From positions 1 through 59,361 of the forward strand of contig JABTUE010000005.1 of NCBI GenBank assembly GCA_015075515.1: 59,361 nucleotides of DNA. The letters run 5' to 3'. The notes under the pieces were generated by a model, which saw nothing but the letters and a program-made list of their open reading frames with translations, was not told where the DNA came from and searched no databases. Both the position numbers and the translations under genes were made by a program. Source of the DNA: Planctomycetota bacterium (GTDB taxonomy: Bacteria; Planctomycetota; UBA8742; UBA2392). Of the stretch, positions 51,404-59,361 are shown piece by piece (the first letter of the stretch is position 1; every line of letters begins with the position of its first letter).

Positions 51404-52402
51404 ATGCGGTCACTGGTCACCGGCGCAACCGGATTTGTCGGCAGCCATGTCGCGGAGGTACTGCGCGAGCGCGGCCATTCCGTGCGCCTTCTGGTGCGCG
51501 ACGAAAGGCGCCTGTACCCCGAACTTCGCGAAGGCTTTGAGATCATCAAGGGTGACGTCACCCAGAAACCCGAAGACCTGCGCAAGGCCGTCGAGGGTGT
51601 GGATTACGTGTTTCACGTGGCCGGCCTGATCAAGGGCCGCACCCAGCAGGAGTTCACGCGCGTCAACGCATGGGGGACGCGTAACCTGTGCGAGGCCGTG
51701 AAGCTGGCCAGGGCCGACATCATGCGCTTTGTGGCCGTCAGCAGCCAGGCCGCCGTGGGTCCCAGTGAAGACAGCCGCGATGTGGTCACCGAAGACCGCA
51801 CGCCGCACCCGGTGACGTACTATGGCCGCAGCAAGCTGCTGGGGGAAAAATTCGCCCGTGAGTACAACGCGATTTTTCCGGTCACGATCATCCGTCCGCC
51901 TACAGTGTACGGACCGCGCGACAGTGCCACGTTCGAGTTCTTCAAGTGGATGGCCAGGGGCTACGCGCTGCAGTTCGGCAACCAGGAAAAGGTGTTCAGC
52001 ATGATCCACGGGCGCGATCTGGCCCGCGGCATCATGGAAAGCGCCATGCATGACGGCACGATCGGCGAGACGTTCTTTGTGACCGACGCCGAGCCGTACC
52101 CGATGAGTTGGGTCATGGAACTGCTGCGCGACACGCTGAAACCGGGCAAGAACCGCATCATGAAGCCGCCGGTGTGGCTGGCCAGAATGTTCGCGCGTAC
52201 CAACGACATCATTCAGTTCATCACCCGCCGGCCGATGATTCCCAACAGCGACAAGATGCGCGAGCTGATGCCGGCCTACTGGGTGTGCAGCGGCGAAAAG
52301 GCGCGCCAGGTGTTCGGGTACGTGTCAAAGATTCCGATCCGCGACGGCCTGCGTGAAGCCGCCGACTGGTACCTCAAGAACGGCTGGCTCAGGGTGAAAT
52401 AG
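51404..52402 (+). CDS. NAD-dependent epimerase/dehydratase
   Basis: A 332-residue extended SDR. The NAD motif TGATGFVGSH (about 6-15) and the catalytic YGRSK (Tyr140, Lys144) are intact; VDYVFHVAGLIKG and VTIIRPPTVYGPRD are the usual flanks. Substrates in this family are nucleotide sugars or sterol-like compounds; the sequence does not decide. The last 14 bp overlap the convergent frameshifted TPR gene. Confidence 0.88.
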   Translation: MRSLVTGATGFVGSHVAEVLRERGHSVRLLVRDERRLYPELREGFEIIKGDVTQKPEDLRKAVEGVDYVFHVAGLIKGRTQQEFTRVNAWGTRNLCEAVKLARADIMRFVAVSSQAAVGPSEDSRDVVTEDRTPHPVTYYGRSKLLGEKFAREYNAIFPVTIIRPPTVYGPRDSATFEFFKWMARGYALQFGNQEKVFSMIHGRDLARGIMESAMHDGTIGETFFVTDAEPYPMSWVMELLRDTLKPGKNRIMKPPVWLARMFARTNDIIQFITRRPMIPNSDKMRELMPAYWVCSGEKARQVFGYVSKIPIRDGLREAADWYLKNGWLRVK

Positions 52403-53901
52403 CGGGTTGATCAGGGCCGGGGGTATCTTTCGCGATATCGGCCTCTGGCGGCGATTCGTCAAACGGCGAGATGCCCGCCCTTTGGCAAACTTCGCGTATT
52501 TCGTTGCGAAGGTAGTGGTAGGTATCGGTGTCGCCGAGTTGTTGAAGTATTGCTGCGCCCTGACACCAGAGCTGACGCGCCCCGGATTCGCCAAGGGCCG
52601 CTAGAAACTGGGCGTAGGCGCAGAGATGGGCTGCTTCGAACTTTCGGTGGCCTGTTTCGCGGTGAATGCCAAGGGCATGCTCGTAGGCCTTGCGGGCCTC
52701 AGCGCCCCGGCCCGACTGGCTGTACAGGCCGGCAAGATTTCCGAGGACAACACCCTCAAAGCGCCGTGCTCCCACGTCACGCAATATGTCCAACGCTTGT
52801 TCGTAGAGTTGCCCTGCTTCCGCCTTCCGTCCGGCGCGCGAAAGGACAGGACCCAGATTGGCTAGCGCGACCGCATACCTATGGCGATTGCCGATTTTCC
52901 GAAATATGGCAATGGCTTCTTGCATCATGCGTTCCGCGCGATCAAGCGCTCCGTGCTTCCACGCGGCAATTCCGAGATTCAGCAACGTAACGGCCTCGTT
53001 GCACTGATCGCCAAGTGTTCGCTGCAGGGTCAAGGATTGCTCATACGCCCGCTCGGCAAGATCTTTGCGCCCGGTGTTGCCGTAGAGGTTCCCCAGATTG
53101 GTCATCATGACGGCCCGGGCTTGCTGGTGCCCCGCTTCCTGGAAAATCTTCAGGGCTTGAAGGAACAGTTGCTCGGCCTCGACAAAACGACCGCATCCTG
53201 ACAACAGTTCGGCCAGGTTGCCTGACGCGGCGCCTTCCAGCAAACGATGGCTGGGCTGGCAGTATGCGCTCAGGATTTCCCGATAAATCGCCTCTGCCTG
53301 CTGCGTGTGTCCCAGTGCCTGTACAACGCTGGCCAGGCCCAAGAGAGACCTGCCTTCAGCGTGTCGGTTGCCTTGATGGTGTGCCAGATCAATGGCCGCT
53401 TCGAACAGGCTGCGGGCATGGTGAAGGTCGCCGGCGTTGTTTGCCGCCAGGCCGGCTCGACGCAGAGCTTCATGGCGTGTTGTGTTGGAATCAAGTGCGG
53501 CAAACTCTTTCCAGTACTTGGTTGCGGAGTCATTTCGAAACTGAAGTTCCGCGTGCTCGGCGGCGCGGTGTAGGTAAAGGGTGTAAAGGGCCGGCAACAA
53601 GGAGCCTTCGGGTCGGGGGTTGGAATTCCCCGGCGATTGCCCGCCGGAGGTGGGCGCTCCCAGGGCCAGCCGGGCGTGTTCAGCCAATTCATGGGCGACG
53701 ATGTCTGTGGGATGGGGCTTGAAATCCGGCGGGTCAATGGCGTCCAGCGGCGGGGGATCCGGTGCGCGGCCGCCGAAGGCCTGCTCGATCAGGTAGAACG
53801 CCAGCTCATGCAGCCGCGCGCGGTCGGCGGGCAGTTGCAGCTCATAGGCCGCATCGCGCATGCGCGTGGCGGAACAGGTAGGCTGTCTCGGCCGAGGGCA
53901 C
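52389..53901 (-). pseudogene. Headless-STAND TPR gene with a 2-nt deletion in the N-cap
   Basis: The GTG at 53901 begins the family N-cap (PSAETAYLFRHA), but near 53860 two bases are missing relative to the neighbour (CGCATGCGCG where the sibling has CGCAACAGCGCG on the plus strand), so the frame ends at a TGA soon after. The rest of the gene is fully open: from an ATG at 53861 it reads MRDAAYELQLP, a long TPR array (GNLYGNTGRKDLAERAYEQS; GNLAGLYSQSGRGAEARKAY) and the C-cap CQRAGISPFDE. The deletion itself creates that ATG. Either the gene is recently inactivated, or it is expressed as a ~490-residue protein lacking the FRHALL segment. Confidence 0.75.
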
Positions 53902-53907
53902 AGATTC

Positions 53908-53913
53908 AGTATA
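53908..53913 (-). promoter_or_regulatory. Putative -10 element (TATACT), leaderless start
   Basis: On the minus strand TATACT ends 6 nt before the GTG at 53901, the same spacing as at 41795-41807. A leaderless transcript is predicted. The preceding 112 bp separate it from the upstream TPR gene. Confidence 0.5.
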
Positions 53914-54025
53914 GTTTTGCGCTTCGGGCTCTGCGCTCCAAGTGATGCGGCGGAAGTCAGGCGTCGGTCCGCGCCCAAAGGTAGCCGGCACACGATCTCG
54001 ATTCGGAACCCGGCACTCCCTGTCC

Positions 54026-55357
54026 TTACTCGAACGATTCCACTCCGGCTTTGGCGCAGGCCTGACGCATGTGCTGTCGCTTGCGTTCCAGTGCGGCAGA
54101 GTCCCCCAGTTGCTGAAGCAGTGCGGCTCCCTCGCGCCAGCGGCTGCGGCCTTCTTGCAGCCGCTTCTGCTCCATAAGGCACAAGCCGAGATCGCAAAGA
54201 TGGCTGCCCTCAAAGCGGCGGTTGCGAAGCTCCCTGTGAATCTTCAAGGCCTGTTCATAGGCCTGTTCGGCCTTGTCAAGGTTTCCGTTATCCATGGTCA
54301 AGCCGGCCAGGTTGCCCAAGGCAATCCCCACGAAGCGGTAGTTGCCCACTTCGCGGTGGATGGCCAGGGCCTGTTCGTAGGCGCGTTCAGCTTCGGCTGT
54401 ACGTGCGGTATTGCTGTAGACAAGCGCCAGGTTGCCAAGCCAGATGCCTTCGCTCCGACGGTTGCCCACTTCGCGGGTGATGGCCAGGGCTTGCTCGTAG
54501 GCACGTTCAGCCTGATCCATGCGCCCGGTTTGTATGTAGACGCCGGCCAGGTTGCCCAGAGCAACACCCTCATTGCGCCGATCACCCACCTCGCGGTGGA
54601 TGGCAAGGGCCTGTTCGTAGGTGCGCTCAGCCTGCTCCATGTGCCCGGTGTGGGCGTAGATATTGGCCAATTTGCCCAGGACAACACCCTCAGAGCGCCG
54701 GTCGCCCACTTCGTGTGCGAGGGTCAAGGATTGCTTGCATGTGTGCTCGGCTTGGGCCAGGCGACCGGTATCCAGATAGATTGTGGCCAGATTGCTCAGG
54801 ACGATGCTTTCAAGGCGCCGGCTGGCTGCTTGCCGGTGAATGGCCAGCGCCTCATGCAGAATCGGTTCTCCCTCGGCCCCCAGTCCGGTAGAGGCAAGCA
54901 CGACGGCGCTGCGTCGCTTGGCTTCCCCCTTTGCCACGCCCTCCACAAGCTCGCCCAGTTGCAACCAGGCCTGTGCCGCTTCCTTGATGTGATAGGCGTG
55001 CTCTGCGTGCTCTGCCGCGCGGTGCAGGTAGAGCCTTTGGACTGCGGGCGTCAGGCTCGCTTCAGGCGGGAAATCGGAATCCTTCGGCAAGCGCGGGCCG
55101 ACGCCCCGCGCTTGCAGTGCCAGGCGGGCGTGTTCGGCCAGTTCGAGGGCAACAGGATCGGTCGGGTGCGGCTCCAGCTTTGGCGGGTCAATCGCATCCA
55201 ATGGGGGAGGTTCGGGTGCTCGGCCGCCAAAGGCCTGCTCGATCAGGTAGAACGCCAGTTCGTGCAGCTTCGCGCGGTCGCCTGGAAGCTGCATTTCATA
55301 AGCCGCGTCGCGCAACAGCGCGTGGCGAAAGAGATAGGCGGTTTCTGCCGAGGGCAT
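54026..55357 (-). CDS. Headless-STAND TPR protein (FRHALLRDAAY family)
   Basis: A 443-residue protein. N-cap: MPSAETAYLFRHALLRDAAY then LHELAFYLIEQAFGG. A shared linker follows (PPPLDAIDPP; ELAEHARLAL; YLHRAAEHAEHAY). Then about seven 40-residue TPR units of the kinesin-light-chain type, e.g. GNLAGVYIQTGRMDQAERAY and GNLALVYSNTARTAEAERAY, and the C-cap CAKAGVESFE. It is the best reference sequence for the family. Start is 12 bp from the stop of the upstream sibling gene. Confidence 0.8.
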   Translation of the reverse strand: MPSAETAYLFRHALLRDAAYEMQLPGDRAKLHELAFYLIEQAFGGRAPEPPPLDAIDPPKLEPHPTDPVALELAEHARLALQARGVGPRLPKDSDFPPEASLTPAVQRLYLHRAAEHAEHAYHIKEAAQAWLQLGELVEGVAKGEAKRRSAVVLASTGLGAEGEPILHEALAIHRQAASRRLESIVLSNLATIYLDTGRLAQAEHTCKQSLTLAHEVGDRRSEGVVLGKLANIYAHTGHMEQAERTYEQALAIHREVGDRRNEGVALGNLAGVYIQTGRMDQAERAYEQALAITREVGNRRSEGIWLGNLALVYSNTARTAEAERAYEQALAIHREVGNYRFVGIALGNLAGLTMDNGNLDKAEQAYEQALKIHRELRNRRFEGSHLCDLGLCLMEQKRLQEGRSRWREGAALLQQLGDSAALERKRQHMRQACAKAGVESFE

Positions 55358-55369
55358 GGGGCTTAGATG

Positions 55370-56782
55370 TTAACCCTTGCCCTTTTCTGGCGCGACGGTG
55401 CCCGACAGGCGTTGAATTTCGGCCAGCCATTCCTTTGCGCCGTGGTGGTCGCCGATCCTTTCCAGGCACGCAGCCATGGTCTTCATGGCGTGAGGCAGGC
55501 GCGCCGGGTGGTTCTCGTTACGCAGGACGGGCATCAAAGAGGCCAGCGCCGCGCGCGCGGCTTCGAAATGGCCGGCATGAAACTCGATGCGAACCGCCTG
55601 GTACCGGGCAGCCAGTTCCTGATCCGGGACTGCCGCCCGCGACAACTGCAAAGCGTCGGCTGAATGCAGGCGGGCCTGATCCAGTTTGCCGGTGGTGACG
55701 CAGACGTCCGTCAGGCCGTTAAGCACAAAAACCTCCCGTCGCCGGTCGCCCACTTCGCGTGTGACGGTCAACGCCTGCTGGTACAGGACTTCTGACTCGG
55801 CGCAGCCCTGCGGTGTGTCCGGCAGCGTAGCGGCAAGGTTGTTCAAACACAGGGCTTCCTGTCGGCGGTGGCCGGTCAGCCGCGCCAATTGCAGCGCGCG
55901 GTTGTAGTGCGCGCGGGCCATGTCAGTTTGCCCGCGGCGGCTGGCCAGCACACCAAGGTTGATCAGTGTGACCGTCTGGCCCGGCAGGTTGTTAGCGTGC
56001 TCATGCAGCGCAAACGCCTGTGAAGACGCCGCCGCGGATTCGTCGAACCTGCGGGCCCGGTCCAGAATCGGCCCCAGCAGTTGCAGTGCAAAGGCCCGCT
56101 CCGCGTCGTTTTCGGAGTTCTCCAGCAGTTGTTGTGCCTGCCGGATTGCCAGTTCTGCACGACCGGTTTGCGTCAGGGTCATGCAGTACACGCCGCGCAG
56201 CTTGCGTAACGGCTCGCGGTTGGTGCCCGGCAGGTTCAACCCCTCCAGACACGCGGCTTCGGCCTGCGCGAACTCGCTGAGAGTTTCGTGACAGGCGGCA
56301 ATGACATGCAGCAGTCGTGCGACTTGGGTGGGATCAGATCGGCAATCCGCCAGTGCTCCCTGGGCGGTCTCCAGTGCCTGCCGGGTACGGCCGGATTCAA
56401 GCAGCAGGTCGGCCTTGCGGCAAAGATGCAGGCCGTGCTGCCCGGCGGGAAGGGCATCGTGGGCCAGAATTTTGTCCAGGGCGGCAAGACAGTCGTTGTG
56501 ACGAAACCGCCCGTAGGCGTGGCCGATGGCCAGTTCGAGATATTCAAGCTCAACACGCCCCAGATGTTCGCGGGTGAAATCGTCAGGCGCTCCGGCACGG
56601 GCGGCACGGGCATGCCACGCAAGTTCCGTGGCATACTCGGGAAGTCTTTCCGGAGGCAAAAGCTCGCGCAGCAAATCCAGCGCCATGCCGTGCAGCAGGG
56701 ACAGATCGCCGGGAGCGTAAAGCTGGTACGCCGCGTCGCGCAGCAGCGCGTGGCGAAAGAGGTAGGCCTGTTCGGCGTGCAT
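55370..56782 (-). CDS. Headless-STAND TPR protein (FRHALLRDAAY family)
   Basis: A 470-residue protein. N-cap: MHAEQAYLFRHALLRDAAYQL then LHGMALDLLRELLP. The array is more diverged than in the neighbours, with recognisable TPRs such as INLGVLASRRGQTDMARAHY, NNLAATLPDTPQGCAESEVL and NGLTDVCVTTGKLDQARLHS. The C-terminus lacks the CAKAG cap. A TATAGA hexamer overlaps the stop codon of the upstream gene and lies 10 nt before the ATG. Confidence 0.78.
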   Translation of the reverse strand: MHAEQAYLFRHALLRDAAYQLYAPGDLSLLHGMALDLLRELLPPERLPEYATELAWHARAARAGAPDDFTREHLGRVELEYLELAIGHAYGRFRHNDCLAALDKILAHDALPAGQHGLHLCRKADLLLESGRTRQALETAQGALADCRSDPTQVARLLHVIAACHETLSEFAQAEAACLEGLNLPGTNREPLRKLRGVYCMTLTQTGRAELAIRQAQQLLENSENDAERAFALQLLGPILDRARRFDESAAASSQAFALHEHANNLPGQTVTLINLGVLASRRGQTDMARAHYNRALQLARLTGHRRQEALCLNNLAATLPDTPQGCAESEVLYQQALTVTREVGDRRREVFVLNGLTDVCVTTGKLDQARLHSADALQLSRAAVPDQELAARYQAVRIEFHAGHFEAARAALASLMPVLRNENHPARLPHAMKTMAACLERIGDHHGAKEWLAEIQRLSGTVAPEKGKG

Positions 56783-56793
56783 GGTTTGTGATT

Positions 56794-58383
56794 CTATACG
56801 CCCCTGGATGCCTGCGGTGAAGGCGAATCAGCAGGTTCGTCAAGCGGCGGGTTCCGGGCTTCATCCAATGGCGGAATGCCCGCATTTCCACAGGCTTGAC
56901 GCATGCGCGGCGTCAGGCGCGTGATGTCGTGTACGGCGCCCAGTTCATGGAGTTTGGGCCAGGCTTCGGCCCAGGTTTGGCGTGCCTCGTCTTTCCGGCC
57001 CAGCGCCAGCAAACACAGCGCGTAGTGGCAGCGATGCACGTGGCAAAAGCGCGCCTCGCCGATTTCTTCAAGCATCACCAGAGCTTCCCGAAACAGTTGT
57101 ACGGCCTCACCGGCGCGGCCGGTCTGGGCCAGCAGATCGGCCAGGCCGCCCAAGGCCGAGCCTTCCATGCGACGGTCACGCACTTCGCGCGTTACCTGTA
57201 ACGCAAGGCGGAACGTGGCCTCTGACTCCGCGACACTGCTGGTTGTGCCCAACAGTGTCGCCAGATCACACAGCAGGTGGCCTTCGCTTCGGCGGGCGCC
57301 GCTTTCCTGTGCTGCCGCCAGAGCCTGACGATAGAGCGTCTCTGCCCGTGTGAGGTTGCCGGTGTTCTGTTCCACCACCGCGAGATTACCCAGCAGCGCC
57401 GATTGTGTGCCGCGGTCGCCCAGTTCACGCGCAATCGCCAGGGCCTGGGCGTTCAATGCCGCGGCTTCGGTTTCCTGCCCGGCTTCGCCCAGCATGATCG
57501 CCAAATTGGCCCGCGCGATGCACTCGCCGCGGCGGGTGCCGAACTGCACTTCCATGTCCAGAGCCCTTCGCGCCAGTTCGCGTGCCTGTTGTGTTTCGCC
57601 CGTCAGATGCAACAGCACAGAAAGGGCGCTTATGGTTCCGGCCTCGCCCCGGCGATTGCCGGCGCGACAGAAGGCCTCACGTGCCTGCTCCTGCATTGTG
57701 CGGGCTTCAACCATGCGGCCGGCTTCGGCGCGCAGATAACCGTAACTGTGCAGCACGCTGCCCAGGCAATGGTCGTCGCCAATGCTGCGGGCCAGTTCGA
57801 GAGCGCGGGCGTGCATGGTTTCGGACTCGTCGGGGCGCCCCAAGGCCGAAAGCACACCCGCCAGATCAGCCAGCACGATGGTTCGGAGCACCGGCGCGCC
57901 GGCGGCATGAGACAGGGCGCGCTGCAGGGCCTCAGCGGCGCGGCCCAACACGCCTGTTCGCAGCAACGCCGAAGACGCGCGGCGCAGGCAGGCCGCGCGG
58001 GTGATTTCAGGACAGCCCGGAAGCGCCGCCGCGCCAAGGAGCAGGTCTGCCGCTTCTTCGTTGCGGTAGGCGTGCTCGGCCTGGTGCGCGGCCCGCTGCA
58101 TGTAGCCAAGCCGGCGCCGTTCAAGGCCGGGTTCCGGCCCGGCCACCAGCGCGCCGGCGGCATGGCCAGCCAGTTCGGCGGCAAAGTCATCGGCCGGGTG
58201 CGACGCGGACTGGTACTCGCCGGTGTCGCTGATCTCGACATCCGGGGCGGGCCCGCCGGCGATTGTCTCGATGACTTCCAGCGCCAGCCCGTGCAGAGCC
58301 GCGCGGGCGGTCGGAAGTTGCAGCCCGTAGGCGGCATCACGCAGCAGGGCATGGCGGAACAGGTAGGCTTGCTCGGCGTGCAT
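56794..58383 (-). CDS. Headless-STAND TPR protein (FRHALLRDAAY family)
   Basis: A 529-residue protein. N-cap: MHAEQAYLFRHALLRDAAYGL then LHGLALEVIETIAGG. The array is long (about ten TPR-like units; for example GNLAVVEQNTGNLTRAETLY, ANLAIMLGEAGQETEAAALN, GGLADLLAQTGRAGEAVQLF). C-cap: MRQACGNAGIPPLDE, followed by a short second PPLDE. ATG 58383 was preferred over upstream ATGs because the N-cap starts there. TAGCAT lies 7 nt before it. Confidence 0.8.
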   Translation of the reverse strand: MHAEQAYLFRHALLRDAAYGLQLPTARAALHGLALEVIETIAGGPAPDVEISDTGEYQSASHPADDFAAELAGHAAGALVAGPEPGLERRRLGYMQRAAHQAEHAYRNEEAADLLLGAAALPGCPEITRAACLRRASSALLRTGVLGRAAEALQRALSHAAGAPVLRTIVLADLAGVLSALGRPDESETMHARALELARSIGDDHCLGSVLHSYGYLRAEAGRMVEARTMQEQAREAFCRAGNRRGEAGTISALSVLLHLTGETQQARELARRALDMEVQFGTRRGECIARANLAIMLGEAGQETEAAALNAQALAIARELGDRGTQSALLGNLAVVEQNTGNLTRAETLYRQALAAAQESGARRSEGHLLCDLATLLGTTSSVAESEATFRLALQVTREVRDRRMEGSALGGLADLLAQTGRAGEAVQLFREALVMLEEIGEARFCHVHRCHYALCLLALGRKDEARQTWAEAWPKLHELGAVHDITRLTPRMRQACGNAGIPPLDEARNPPLDEPADSPSPQASRGV

Positions 58384-58390
58384 GAGGCCC

Positions 58391-58396
58391 ATGCTA
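58391..58396 (-). promoter_or_regulatory. Putative -10 element (TAGCAT), leaderless start
   Basis: On the minus strand TAGCAT ends 7 nt before the ATG at 58383. Same arrangement as 53908-53913 and 13136-13141 in front of sibling genes. Confidence 0.4.
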
Positions 58397-58448
58397 GGTC
58401 GGCCAAGAAGCTCAGGCACCATTTCGCCGCGCGAAACCGAGCCAGCCC

Positions 58449-59361
58449 CTAGGCATCAAACGGCGGCACGCCGGCTTTGGCGCAGGCGTCGTGCATGGCC
58501 TTGGTCTGGCGTTCGAGTTGGGCGCTGTCGCCCAGCTCGCGCAGGACTGCCGCGCCGGATTGCCAGCATTTCCGCGCCCTTGCGGGTTGATTCAGCAAGA
58601 CGAGGCACGTTGCGTAGGCGCACAGGTTCTCGCCCTCAACGCGCCGGTTGCCGACCTCGCGGTGAATCGCAAGTGCCTGCTCGTAGGCCCGCTCGGCCTG
58701 CTCCAGGCGCCCGGTTTCTTGATAGACAATTGCCAGGTTGCCCAGGGCGATGCCCTCGAAGCGCCGGTTGCCGACTTCGCGGTCAATCGCAAGGGCCTGC
58801 TCGTGCATGCGCTCGGCCTGCTCCACGCGCCCGGTTTGTTTATACACAATCGCCAGGTTGTCCAATGCGATGCCCTCGAAGCGCCGGTTGCCGACCTCGC
58901 GGTGAATCGCCAGGGCCTGCTCGTAGGTGCCCTCGGCCTGCTCCAGGCGCCCGGTTTCTCGATACACAAGGGCCAAGTTTCCCTGTGTGATGCCCTCGTC
59001 GCGCCGGTTGCCGACCTCGCGGTGGATCGCAAGCGCCTGCTCGTGCATCCGCTCGGCCTGCTCCACACGCCTGGTTTGTTGATAGACACCCGCCAGGTTG
59101 CCCAGTGCCATGCCCTCAACGCGCCGGTTGCCGACCTCGCGGTGAATCGCAAGTGCCTGCTCGTAGGCCCCCTCGGCCTGCTCCAGGCGCCCGGTTTCTT
59201 GATAGACAATTGCCAGGTTGCCCAAGGCGATGCCCTCGAAGCGCCGGTTGCCGACTTCGCGGTGAATCGCAAGGGCCTGCTCGTGCATCCGCTCGGCCTG
59301 CTCCACGCGCCCGGTTTGTTTATACACAATCGCCAGGTTGCCCAGGGTGACGCCCTCGAAA
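58449..59361 (-). CDS. TPR protein with highly regular 40-residue repeats (5' end beyond the window)
   Basis: The visible 3' part of a TPR gene (304 codons, open to the window end). Six to seven 40-residue units follow each other with two alternating types: RVEQAERMHEQALAI and RLEQAE(G/R)(A/T)YEQALAI, so the true period is 80 residues. The end carries the family C-cap (CAKAGVPPFDA). Units are TPRs of the kinesin-light-chain/NB-ARC class with the pattern GNLAIVYQETGRLEQAE. N-cap not visible, so membership rests on the C-cap and location. Probably cytoplasmic. Confidence 0.75.
   Translation of the reverse strand, partial: FEGVTLGNLAIVYKQTGRVEQAERMHEQALAIHREVGNRRFEGIALGNLAIVYQETGRLEQAEGAYEQALAIHREVGNRRVEGMALGNLAGVYQQTRRVEQAERMHEQALAIHREVGNRRDEGITQGNLALVYRETGRLEQAEGTYEQALAIHREVGNRRFEGIALDNLAIVYKQTGRVEQAERMHEQALAIDREVGNRRFEGIALGNLAIVYQETGRLEQAERAYEQALAIHREVGNRRVEGENLCAYATCLVLLNQPARARKCWQSGAAVLRELGDSAQLERQTKAMHDACAKAGVPPFDA
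58632..59340 (-). repeat. 240-bp higher-order tandem repeat in the TPR gene
   Basis: 120-bp units (40 residues) alternate in two types. The stretch 58632-58860 matches 59112-59340 (480 bp away) with 4 differences in 229 bp, whereas neighbouring 120-bp units differ more. This indicates duplication in blocks of two or four units. Confidence 0.85.

Noticed and set aside
52389..53901. Programmed ribosomal frameshift in the TPR gene
   Set aside because: No slippery heptamer or following structure is apparent, and the two missing bases relative to the sibling explain the break.
58632..59361. CRISPR-like regular repeats
   Set aside because: Period is 120 bp, an exact multiple of 3, with no unique spacers; the frame is open and reads 40-residue TPR units.

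Overview
This is a 59.4 kb, GC-rich, gene-dense bacterial chromosome segment, most likely from a planctomycete or a close relative. The inference rests on a DUF1549/DUF1553 (CxxCH) protein, a C-terminal zinc ribbon of the type common in that phylum, a large MoxR/DUF58/BatA-like/VWA operon, a soluble PknB-type kinase, and frequent GTG and TTG starts. No rRNA, tRNA, CRISPR array, prophage or complete insertion sequence was found, and no gene-free stretch exceeds 300 bp.

Layout. 0-5 kb: G-rich repeats and a palindromic dispersed repeat, a QueD-type pterin enzyme, a BtaB-like methyltransferase, and a large PP2C phosphatase fused to a STAND ATPase, TPRs and a zinc ribbon. 4.9-9.5 kb: a minus-strand accessory (defence-like) island with an Mrr-like nuclease, a PIN toxin with an unusually long putative antitoxin, two small PD-(D/E)XK-like proteins and an unknown protein, marked by a 34-bp direct repeat. 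9.6-24 kb: Rieske oxygenase, DUF1549/1553 protein, a triple-DUF192 lipoprotein, a PE_PGRS-like glycine-rich lipoprotein, two TPR genes, a methyltransferase and guanine deaminase. 24.0-40.1 kb: one long plus-strand operon (HEAT lipoprotein-like protein, PQQ-like propeller, MoxR, membrane HEAT protein, DUF58, BatA-like, giant VWA membrane protein, HolA, membrane protein) closed by a strong terminator. 40-52 kb: housekeeping (NnrE, glutaredoxin-like, thioesterase, YidC-MnmE, hydrolase, Ser/Thr kinase, a catalytically degenerate signal-peptidase-like protein, PBP2, epimerase). 52.4-59.4 kb: a tandem array of four to five TPR genes on the minus strand, the last cut by the window edge.

The most unusual content is a multigene family (13.3 kb, 20.0 kb, and five copies at 52.4-59.4 kb). 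Each member with a visible 5' end starts with a nearly invariant N-terminal cap, of the form AYLFRHALLRDAAY, followed by a helical segment ending around LHxLA. In STAND and PknK-type proteins this block lies directly after the NTPase module; here it is the first thing translated, so these are headless STAND tails. Most end in a shared C-terminal cap (CAKAGVPPFD-like) with a variable TPR array in between. Several have a -10-like hexamer only 6-10 nt before the start, suggesting leaderless mRNAs. The N-cap is a site of rearrangement: one copy is duplicated around a hairpin element, and another has a 2-nt deletion. One array shows near-identical 240-bp higher-order repeats. I interpret this as a modular, actively remodelled family of protein-interaction receptors whose NTPase or kinase partner would act in trans; the function is not established by the sequence.
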